Shown here piece by piece: positions 6,559 to 11,952 of a DNA stretch of 11,952 nucleotides (position 1 is the first letter of the stretch; each line of letters begins with the position of its first letter). The notes under the pieces are model-generated. The model ran no database searches and was not told where the DNA came from. It worked only from the letters and a program-made list of their open reading frames with translations. The stretch comes from Acidobacteriota bacterium. GTDB taxonomy: Bacteria > Acidobacteriota > Thermoanaerobaculia > Multivoradales > UBA5704. The stretch covers positions 1-11,952 of the forward strand of contig QHVW01000926.1 in the NCBI GenBank assembly GCA_003223675.1, read 5' to 3'. Both the position numbers and the translations under genes were made by a program.

Positions 6559-7454
6559 GAGGATTCGAGGATGTAGACGTCCACGCCGCCGGGGTTGAGA
6601 TGGGGGTGGTCCAGGGAGAGCCCCTCCGCCGCGAACCGCCGCCGGACGCTCTCCTGGAGGGCGGCCTCATCCCGGCCCCCCGCGCTCCAGGCCTCCACGA
6701 TCCCTTCGGCCATCAGGCGGCAGCGGTGCATGCCGAAGCTCTCGCCGGTGGTGGGGCTCTCGGCCAGGCCGATCCCCGGCGCCAGCGGCCGGGTGAACAG
6801 GGGGACCTCCGGCGCCAGGCAGGCTCCCAGAGGCTCGGAGGACTGCCGGAGCACGGCGGCGAAGGCCGGGAAGCGGCGCGGCGGCAGGTAGAGCAGGGTC
6901 GCGTCGGCGCGGTCCCCCTCGTCGGGACGAAGCATGGTCTTGAGGGTGAAGGGCACCCCCGCGGCATTCAACTCGGCGGTCAGGATCGCGAACACGGGCA
7001 CGGCGCTCTCCTGGGCGGCGTGGAAGTAGAGGCGGAGTGTGCTCCCCTGGACCCCCGGCTCCGGGAAGGCATCCCCGAAGGCGTAGTAGACCCCGGCCTG
7101 AAGGGTCAGCGACTCCCGGCGGTGGCGCAGGGTGGCGGCGCAGCCGGCCCGGGGCGGCAGATCCTCGGAGAAGGTCAACACATAGTCGCCGGCCCGGGCC
7201 CTCTGCCGGAGGCCGCCGCGGGAGAGCACGGCGCCGCCGTCCGGCCCGGCCTCCTCCACGCGCCAGCCGGGGATCCAGGCGTCGTGCCCCTGGTTCGCCG
7301 CTGAGAGCTTATGAACGAGATCCTCCGCCGCCGGCCTTACCAGGGCCGGAGACCCGGCGGGCCGGGCGAAGCCATGGCGATAGATCCAGTCGCGCAGCTC
7401 GGAGACGGAGAGGCCCGGCGGCAGCGACCGGAAGATCGCCGGGAGCGCGGTCAT
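6555..7454 (-). CDS. HopA1-family protein, putative phospho-peptide lyase
   Basis: The 299-residue protein matches the bacterial HopA1 family in its C-terminal two thirds: a strand-rich GVYYAFGDAF, LRLYFHA (about 140-146), PFTLKTMLRP (about 168-177), DATLLYLPPRRFPAF and LFTRPLAPGIGLAESP. The hallmark GESFGMHRCRLMAEGI follows at about residues 237-252. HopA1 itself is a type III effector of Pseudomonas syringae. Stand-alone relatives occur in thioamitide and class V lanthipeptide clusters beside APH-like kinases and are proposed to eliminate phosphate from phospho-Ser/Thr. No type III secretion signal or chaperone gene is visible, so a biosynthetic role is favoured over an effector role. ATGA overlaps on both sides place it between the ATP-grasp and kinase genes. 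The exact reaction here is inferred. Confidence 0.88.
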   Translation of the reverse strand: MTALPAIFRSLPPGLSVSELRDWIYRHGFARPAGSPALVRPAAEDLVHKLSAANQGHDAWIPGWRVEEAGPDGGAVLSRGGLRQRARAGDYVLTFSEDLPPRAGCAATLRHRRESLTLQAGVYYAFGDAFPEPGVQGSTLRLYFHAAQESAVPVFAILTAELNAAGVPFTLKTMLRPDEGDRADATLLYLPPRRFPAFAAVLRQSSEPLGACLAPEVPLFTRPLAPGIGLAESPTTGESFGMHRCRLMAEGIVEAWSAGGRDEAALQESVRRRFAAEGLSLDHPHLNPGGVDVYILESS

Positions 7455-8350
7455 CGCGGGCAGAGGAAATCGGCCAGCGCGTGGGTGAGGCGACCCCCGG
7501 AGGCCGCGTCGAAGGCGGCGAACATCGGGCTGTTGTTAATCTCCAGGAACTGCAGCCGTCCAGTCTCTGCGCAGGCCTTGAGGTCCGCCGCGCCGAAATC
7601 CATCTGCAGATGGTCCATCAGCGCGGCGAGCCTGTCCGTCAGCCCCTCCGGCAGATCGGAGACCTCCAGGGGGACGACCTGGCAATCGGCGGTGGTCCGG
7701 TAGTCGAGGGCGTCGGCGACCAGTTGATAGGGGAAGCAGCGGCCGGCGATGCGGTAGACCCGGATCTCCGGCGGCACGAGGCGCCGCTGGACGATGGCGG
7801 GGGAGGCCAGGCTGCCGTTCACCGTGGCCGCCCCGGGCAGTACCTCCCGCAGGTCGCGGGCGAAGTCGCCGCCGTTGACCGGCTTAACAATCATCTCACG
7901 CCGTTCGAGCTCGGCGGTCAGCAGCTCGTGGTCGTTGGTGACCAGCGTCGGCGGGACGTCGAAGCCCAGACCGCGGGCGAGGTGGAGCACCTCGGGCTTG
8001 TTGGTGACTTGGCGGGCGCTCGCCCGGTTGAGCAGGCGCACTTCGGGGTGCGAAAGGGCCCAGCCGGCCAGGGTGGTGTACCAGGCCGCGGCGCGCTGGA
8101 AGGGCTCGGGCCGGCGGGCCGCGAGCCCCGTGAACACGTCGCTGCGGATGAATAGCGCGGCCGGCCGGCGCTCCTCGCCGTCGATCCGCAGCGCGTCGGC
8201 CTCAAGATCCCAGGTGACGCGGGGGTGGGCGGCAGCGCCCACCAGGAGGGCCTGGTGGTCCACCCCCCGGCTCGCGAGACAGGTCAGCAGGGCCCCCAGA
8301 TTGGGGTCGGCGTCCCCGCCGGCGACCAGGACCTCGGGACCCGGCCTCAT
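7451..8350 (-). CDS. ATP-grasp ligase, RimK/MvdD-like, probable graspetide synthetase
   Basis: The 299-residue length is usual for RimK/MvdD-type ATP-grasp enzymes. Visible features are NKPEVLHLA (K118) at the start of the ATP-grasp domain, the ATP lysine in MIVKPVNGG (K156), EIRVYRIAGR (R197) and DFGAADLK (about 251-258). The Mg-binding strand LQFLEINNSP has E270 and N272. The N-terminal 110 residues (ALFIRSDVFTGL and so on) form the pre-ATP-grasp domain. Family members activate a carboxylate as acyl-phosphate. In graspetide pathways they join Glu/Asp side chains to Thr/Ser (ester) or Lys (amide) of a precursor. The start codon directly touches the precursor stop codon, and no Shine-Dalgarno is evident, so it probably relies on translational coupling. 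Together with the TTxxxxEE repeats next door, a Thr-Glu esterification role is the best reading. Confidence 0.9.
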   Translation of the reverse strand: MRPGPEVLVAGGDADPNLGALLTCLASRGVDHQALLVGAAAHPRVTWDLEADALRIDGEERRPAALFIRSDVFTGLAARRPEPFQRAAAWYTTLAGWALSHPEVRLLNRASARQVTNKPEVLHLARGLGFDVPPTLVTNDHELLTAELERREMIVKPVNGGDFARDLREVLPGAATVNGSLASPAIVQRRLVPPEIRVYRIAGRCFPYQLVADALDYRTTADCQVVPLEVSDLPEGLTDRLAALMDHLQMDFGAADLKACAETGRLQFLEINNSPMFAAFDAASGGRLTHALADFLCPR

Positions 8351-9028
8351 CTAGAACCGGCCGAAGGGGCCGCCGCCGCCCCCCGGGCCCTCCTCGCCCA
8401 CGACCGTGGTGGTGGCAACGGGACCCTCCTCGCCTACGATCGTGGTGGTAGCGACCGGCCCTTCCTCGCCGACGACCGTGGTGGTGGCGACCGCCTGGGG
8501 CTGCTCGCCCACCACCGTGGTCGCCGACTCCTCGCCGACGGCGAGGGTGGTCGGGCCCGGGCCCTCCTCTCCGAAAACGGTCGTGGTCGGCCCCTCCTCG
8601 CCGAGAGCGAGAGTGGTGACCGGAATCGACTGGGCCGCGCCGAAGGCCGAGAATTGCTCCTCGCCGGTAGCCGTGGTGGTCGTGGGGATGGGCCCCTCCT
8701 CGCCGGTCGCGGTGGTCGTCGCCGGCACCTGGGGCAGGGACGCCGCGAACGCCTCCTCGCCGGTGGCCGTAGTGGTCGGTCCGCCACCGCTCTCCTCGCC
8801 GGTGGCGGTGGTCGACATCAGAGGCTGCCAGCTCTCGCCGACCACGGTCGTCGACTCCTGTCCCGCCGCCACCGCGGCCGCGTAGTCCGGGTGCGGATGG
8901 ACCTGCTCGCCGACCAGGGTGGTGATGGCATGCTCCTCGCCCAGGGCCAGGGTCGTGAGTGGCGCTCTCTCCTCGCCGACGACGGTGGTCGCGGAGGGCT
9001 TCGAATCCGCTTGCTTTTTATCCGCCAT
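8351..9028 (-). CDS. Multi-core graspetide-like precursor with 15 T-x3-G-E repeats
   Basis: The 225-residue protein lacks Cys and has 15 motifs. Gly residues of the motifs sit at 18, 30, 40, 64, 77, 90, 109, 122, 143, 153, 165, 174, 187, 199 and 211. Every copy has Thr at Gly-4; Thr also occurs at Gly-5, Gly-3 or both. Twelve end GEE, two GEQ and one GES. Ten match TTxxxxEE, the plesiocin-type graspetide core, in which two Thr form esters with two Glu. The last three copies form a 12-residue tandem repeat. The N-terminal leader is very short (MADKKQADSKPSA) and the C-terminus is GGGGGPFGRF. The start has GAGGAG at 9036-9041 with a 7-base spacer. It is the first gene of the operon and is most likely the substrate of the three enzymes downstream. 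A repeat-rich structural or surface protein is the alternative, but the context argues against it. Confidence 0.88.
   Translation of the reverse strand: MADKKQADSKPSATTVVGEERAPLTTLALGEEHAITTLVGEQVHPHPDYAAAVAAGQESTTVVGESWQPLMSTTATGEESGGGPTTTATGEEAFAASLPQVPATTTATGEEGPIPTTTTATGEEQFSAFGAAQSIPVTTLALGEEGPTTTVFGEEGPGPTTLAVGEESATTVVGEQPQAVATTTVVGEEGPVATTTIVGEEGPVATTTVVGEEGPGGGGGPFGRF
8388..8495 (-). repeat. Three tandem 36-bp repeats within the precursor gene
   Basis: Units at 8388-8423, 8424-8459 and 8460-8495 share the same frame and encode repeats of the 12-residue unit VATTTVVGEEGP (V replaced by I in one). The two units at 8388 and 8424 differ mainly at third codon positions, with one conservative V/I change. 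That suggests duplication followed by selection on the peptide. Confidence 0.8.
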
Positions 9029-9131
9029 AGCTCGACTCCTCTCTGGATGGGTTCAATTTGCAATGACCCTAAAAGTCTGATCCCAATTCGGTCTCCGCGC
9101 AAGCGGCATTCCTGTGTCAAGATCCCCCTCC

Positions 9132-9803
9132 ATGCGGCCGGTCTCGTTCCCCGTCACCCACGAGCTGAGCGGCTGGGAGCTCTTCTGGGTCCGCCTGGAG
9201 ATCCTGCCGGTATCCTCGTCGAATCGGGAGGAAGCGCTGGCAGCCCTGCGCCGGCAGGCGGGAGAGCGGGCGCGCGCCGAATGGAGCCTGGAGACCCTGT
9301 CCGCCGATCCCACCGTGGCCGCCGTGCGGTCGCTCTTCCGGGCCGCGGGGTGCGATCCCACCCGCTACCGCCCCTCCTCCGAGGCGCTGCTCCGCCGCCT
9401 GCTCAAGGGGGAGGAGCTGCCGGCGATCCACCCCTTCGTCGACCTCAACAACTGCCTCTCGGTGACGCTCGCCGTCCCCGCGTGCGTGGCCGCCGAGGGG
9501 AGCTTCACCCCGCCGGTGACGCTGCGGGCGGGGCGGCCCGGCGAGAGCTACGAATCGCTGCGCGGCCCGTTCAACCTCGAAGGCAAGCCGCTGCTGGCCG
9601 ACCGCGACGGCGCTTTCGGCACCCCGATCACCGACAGCCAGCGGGTCAAGGTCACCGCCGACACCCGCCGGGCCTGGATGGTGGCCTATCTGCCGGCCGG
9701 CGTGGTGACGGCCGAGGCCGCGGAAAAAGCCTTGCAGGATCTGCTGGCCGCGGCGCCGGCCGCGCGGATGGAAGAGGCGGGAGCCTCGGGAGGAGGGCGA
9801 TGA
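9132..9803 (+). CDS. B3/B4 domain protein (PheRS beta-like tRNA-editing fold)
   Basis: The 223-residue protein has the B3/B4 fold of the phenylalanyl-tRNA synthetase beta chain. The signature DPTRYRPSSEALLRRLLKG lies at about residues 75-93, followed by LPAIHPFVDLNNCLSVTLAVP at about 97-116. The rest has the usual C-terminal strands (GKPLLADRDGAFGTPITDS, then the R/K-rich VKVTADTRRAWMVAYLPAG). In PheRS this domain edits mischarged Tyr-tRNA(Phe). Stand-alone versions are widespread, and their substrates are mostly unproven. ATG 9132 is taken as the start; GTG 9114 is an in-frame alternative, and neither has a clear Shine-Dalgarno, so translation could be leaderless. The stop overlaps the HAD gene by 4 bases. 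It is divergent from the RiPP operon, with 103 bp between the two starts. Confidence 0.82.
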   Translation: MRPVSFPVTHELSGWELFWVRLEILPVSSSNREEALAALRRQAGERARAEWSLETLSADPTVAAVRSLFRAAGCDPTRYRPSSEALLRRLLKGEELPAIHPFVDLNNCLSVTLAVPACVAAEGSFTPPVTLRAGRPGESYESLRGPFNLEGKPLLADRDGAFGTPITDSQRVKVTADTRRAWMVAYLPAGVVTAEAAEKALQDLLAAAPAARMEEAGASGGGR

Positions 9804-10405
9804 TCACCCATCTGTTCACCGACCTGGGGGGCGTGCTGCTCACCAACGGCTGGGACCGCGGCCTGCGCCAGCTCGTCGCCTCCCGCTTCTCGATCGACGC
9901 CCAGGAGATGGACGAGCGGCACCACCTCACCTACGACACCTACGAGGCGGGCAAGATCAGCCTCTCCGTCTATCTGGAGCGGGTTGTCTTCTGGGAGCCG
10001 CGCCCCTTCACCGAGGACCAGGTGGTCGCCTTCATGGTGGAGCAGGCGCGGTGCTTCCCCGAGATGATCGAGCTCTACAAACGGATCAAGGCGGAGAACC
10101 ACCTCAAGATCGTGGTGGTGAGCAACGAGGGGCGGGAGCTGACCGCCGACCGCATCAAGCGGTTTGCTCTCAAGGAATTCGTGGACATCTTCGTGGTCTC
10201 GAGCTACGTCCACTTCCGCAAGCCGGACGAGGACATCTTCCGCATCGCCCTCGACGTGGCCCAGGCCGAGCCGGGGGAGGTGGTCTACGTCGACGACCGG
10301 CACATGTTCGCCGAAGTGGCCTGTAGCCTGGGGATGCACGAGATCTGGCACCGCGACCTCGACCGGACGCGGGCGGCCTTCGAGGCGCTGGGGTTGAGGA
10401 CCTAG
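9800..10405 (+). CDS. HAD-superfamily hydrolase
   Basis: The 201-residue protein has all four HAD motifs: motif I FTDLGGVLL with nucleophile D8, motif II VVVSNEG with S108, motif III HFRKPDEDIF with K141, and motif IV VYVDDRHMF with D165 and D166. The general acid position two residues after D8 is Gly, as in the DLGGV/DLGNV subfamily that includes YihX-like sugar phosphatases. A helical cap lies between residues 15 and 90. It likely dephosphorylates a small metabolite. The gene overlaps the B3/B4 gene by 4 bases (ATGA), with GGAGG just upstream, and ends 11 bases before zwf, so it is probably co-transcribed with both. Substrate is unknown; linkage to zwf hints at a sugar phosphate. Confidence 0.88.
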   Translation: MITHLFTDLGGVLLTNGWDRGLRQLVASRFSIDAQEMDERHHLTYDTYEAGKISLSVYLERVVFWEPRPFTEDQVVAFMVEQARCFPEMIELYKRIKAENHLKIVVVSNEGRELTADRIKRFALKEFVDIFVVSSYVHFRKPDEDIFRIALDVAQAEPGEVVYVDDRHMFAEVACSLGMHEIWHRDLDRTRAAFEALGLRT

Positions 10406-10416
10406 AGGAGGATCTG

Positions 10417-11859
10417 ATGGCGAAAACGGCGAATCCGACGGCATTCGTGATCTTCGGCGGCGGCGGCGACCTGGCCTGGCGCAAGCTGATCCCGGCCCTC
10501 TACAACCTCTGGCTGGACAAGTCGCTCGCCGAGCCGTTCAAGATCGTGGCCCTCGACATGAAGGAGACGGAGCAGGGCGTCTACCTCGAGCACCTGCGCG
10601 AGGGGGTGGACCGCTTCAGCCGGCAGGGGAAGGCTCAGGACGACGCCTGGGGGAAATTCACCGCCCACGTCGAATACCTGCGGGCCGACTTCTCCGACGC
10701 CACGGCGTTCAGGAAGCTGAACGACGACCTCGCCGCCTTCGACGCCCAGGCGGGCAAGCCGGCCACCCGCGTCTTCTATCTCGCCACCCCGCCCACGGTG
10801 ATGCAGCTCATCGCCCAGCAGCTCCACGACTCCGGATGCTTTGCCGATCCCCAACGCCCGCGCCTGGTGTTCGAGAAGCCCTTCGGCCACGACCTCGACC
10901 ACTACCTGGGCAAGGAGCCGGTGCAGAACATCCTCGCCTTCCGCTTCGCCAACTCGGTCTACGAGCCGCTCTGGAACCGCCGCTACATCGACTCGGTGCA
11001 GATCACCGTGGCCGAGGAGGAGGGGGTGGGCACCCGCGGCGGCTACTACGACCACGCGGGCGCCCTGCGCGACATGGTGCAGAACCACCTGACGCAGATC
11101 CTCTGCCTGATCGCCATGGAGCCGCCGGTCTCCTTCGACGCCGACGAGCTGCGCAACAAGAAGGTGGACGTGCTGCGGGCCGTCCGCCGCCTGAAGCCCG
11201 AGGACGTGCACACCTACGTCGAGCGCGGCCAGTACGGCCCGGGTCTGATCCACGGTGAGAAGGTGCCCGGCTACCGGAGCGAGACCGGCGTCGACGACCA
11301 CTCGACCACCGAGACCTTCGTCGCCCTCAAGCTCTTCGTGGACAACTGGCGCTGGCAGGACGTGCCGTTCTACCTGCGCACGGGCAAGCGGATGCCGATG
11401 CACGCCTCCGAGGTCTGCATCCAGTTCCGGCCGGTGCCGCACCAGTCCTTCCCCTCCTCGGCGATCGGGGAGATGGAGCCGAACCGGCTGCTGCTCTGCA
11501 TCCAGCCGCAGGAGACCATCGCCCTGCGCTTCCAGGCCAAGCGTCCGGGCTCGAACATGCGCCTCGCCGCGGTCGAGACCTGCTTCACCTACAAAGAGGC
11601 CTTCAAGATGCCCGAGCCCGAGGCCTACGAGACCCTGCTCCTCGACGTGATCAACGGCGACGCCTCCCAGTTCATGCGCCGCGACCAGGTGGAAGAGGCC
11701 TGGAAGATCGTCATGCCCATCCTGGAGTACTGGGACGAGCAGGGGCACTCCGACCTTCCCATCTACGCCGCCGGCACCTGGGGGCCCGAGGCCGCGTACG
11801 TGCTCACGGCGCGGGACGGGCGGGTGTGGGTGGAGCCGCGGTGTGGGGAGGGGGAGTAG
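10417..11859 (+). CDS. zwf: Glucose-6-phosphate 1-dehydrogenase with an internal deletion
   Basis: The enzyme oxidises glucose-6-phosphate to 6-phosphogluconolactone with NAD(P), the first step of the oxidative pentose phosphate and Entner-Doudoroff routes. At 480 residues it is slightly short. The Rossmann loop is FGGGGDLAWRKL (residues 13-24). Present are VFEKPFG (K154), DHYLGKEPVQNI (D161, H162), the catalytic His in DMVQNHL (H224) and LRTGKRM (K324). K154 and H162 are only 8 residues apart, where about 30 is normal. So about 22 residues are missing in frame after GHDL, including the Arg-Ile before DHYLGK. The start has AGAGGAGG at 10404-10411 and a 5-base spacer. It follows the HAD gene by 11 bases. 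Family identity is certain; activity with this deletion is uncertain. Confidence 0.95.
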   Translation: MAKTANPTAFVIFGGGGDLAWRKLIPALYNLWLDKSLAEPFKIVALDMKETEQGVYLEHLREGVDRFSRQGKAQDDAWGKFTAHVEYLRADFSDATAFRKLNDDLAAFDAQAGKPATRVFYLATPPTVMQLIAQQLHDSGCFADPQRPRLVFEKPFGHDLDHYLGKEPVQNILAFRFANSVYEPLWNRRYIDSVQITVAEEEGVGTRGGYYDHAGALRDMVQNHLTQILCLIAMEPPVSFDADELRNKKVDVLRAVRRLKPEDVHTYVERGQYGPGLIHGEKVPGYRSETGVDDHSTTETFVALKLFVDNWRWQDVPFYLRTGKRMPMHASEVCIQFRPVPHQSFPSSAIGEMEPNRLLLCIQPQETIALRFQAKRPGSNMRLAAVETCFTYKEAFKMPEPEAYETLLLDVINGDASQFMRRDQVEEAWKIVMPILEYWDEQGHSDLPIYAAGTWGPEAAYVLTARDGRVWVEPRCGEGE

Positions 11860-11952
11860 GGTTTTGGAGGAGCTTCTTATTCCAGGTTCGAATTCTTGCA
11901 GGGAAAGGTAGCCTAGGATCTGGGAAAACCTCATCGAGCGTCATACTATCGA

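Larger units (their letters stand above)
5500..9028 (-). other. Four-gene RiPP-like operon: multi-core precursor, ATP-grasp, HopA1-like, APH-like
   Basis: The order in transcription is precursor (9028-8351), ATP-grasp ligase (8350-7451), HopA1-family protein (7454-6555) and APH-fold kinase (6558-5500). Junctions are TAG touching ATG, then two ATGA overlaps, so one transcript with coupled translation is very likely. The ATP-grasp plus TTxxxxEE repeats point to graspetide chemistry. The APH-like plus HopA1-like pair is known from thioamitide and class V lanthipeptide clusters. No LanC, flavoprotein decarboxylase, YcaO, C39 peptidase or exporter gene is seen in the window. The operon ends flush against the convergent histidine kinase gene with no room for a dedicated terminator. 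The pathway product is not known to me. Confidence 0.8.

Noticed and set aside
5252..6670. 472-codon minus-strand frame over the APH-like gene
   Set aside because: It is Arg/Pro/Gly-rich without motifs and lies out of frame with the gene that carries HGDLKFEN.
8388..8989. CRISPR-like or minisatellite array
   Set aside because: Repeat spacing is irregular outside the last three units, always a multiple of three, and variation follows codon structure. The repeats are protein-coding.
9044..9131. Sigma-70 promoter for the RiPP operon, from TTGACA on the minus strand (9120-9115)
   Set aside because: No acceptable -10 hexamer lies at 16-18 bases. The operon promoter is probably in this 103-bp gap but cannot be placed.
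8225..10405. 726-codon plus-strand frame across the precursor and into the HAD gene
   Set aside because: Only its last 201 codons (9800-10405) are a real gene. The upstream part reads antisense through the RiPP precursor and out of frame through the B3/B4 gene.
10402..11934. 510-codon open frame antisense to zwf
   Set aside because: It lies wholly opposite a clear G6PDH gene. Its translation is Val/Leu/His/Gly-rich with no domain, as expected for the antisense of a high-GC gene.
11860..11952. Possible gene start after GGAGGA near 11866
   Set aside because: No start codon follows at a suitable distance, and the sequence ends too soon to judge.

Overview
The window is high-GC bacterial chromosome with tightly packed genes, many 4-base ATGA start/stop overlaps and clear AGGAGG-type ribosome sites. 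Gene content (an ABC exporter with a propeller domain, a hybrid histidine kinase with an ethylene-receptor-like N-terminus, a YagU/DUF1440-like membrane protein, zwf) fits a Gram-negative lineage such as Acidobacteriota, Myxococcota or a relative. That placement is inference; no rRNA or other phylogenetic marker is present.

Layout. 1-2433 (+): the end of an ABC ATPase, overlapped by its permease, which carries a large C-terminal beta-propeller-like domain. 2393-2935 (-): a small DUF1440-like membrane protein that overlaps the permease tail to tail. 2936-3399: a gene-free divergent region rich in operator-like inverted and direct repeats. 3400-3663 (+): an unrecognised 87-residue basic protein. 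3664-4011: intergenic repeats, including a perfect 30-bp inverted pair whose arms are each a REP-like hairpin. 4012-5499 (+): a hybrid sensor kinase with a shortened sensor domain. 5500-9028 (-): a four-gene peptide-modification operon. 9132-11859 (+): B3/4-domain protein, HAD hydrolase and glucose-6-phosphate dehydrogenase (zwf). 11860-11952: no gene seen.

The centrepiece is the operon at 9028-5500, read leftward. Its first gene encodes a 225-residue Cys-free protein with 15 copies of a T-x3-G-E-[E/Q/S] motif. Ten copies match TTxxxxEE, the core of plesiocin-type graspetides (omega-ester peptides). It is followed, with stop and start codons touching, by a RimK/MvdD-like ATP-grasp ligase, then by a HopA1-family protein and an APH-fold kinase-like protein, both joined by ATGA overlaps. 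ATP-grasp enzymes make Thr/Ser-Glu ester macrocycles. APH-like plus HopA1-like pairs are known from thioamitide and class V lanthipeptide pathways, where they act in Ser/Thr phosphorylation and elimination. The combination suggests a hybrid RiPP pathway acting on a highly multi-core, Thr-rich precursor. No exporter or protease gene is visible beside it.

Two otherwise normal proteins, the histidine kinase and G6PDH, lack conserved internal segments in frame (about 45 and 22 residues). Either these are real deletions or the assembly should be checked at those points.
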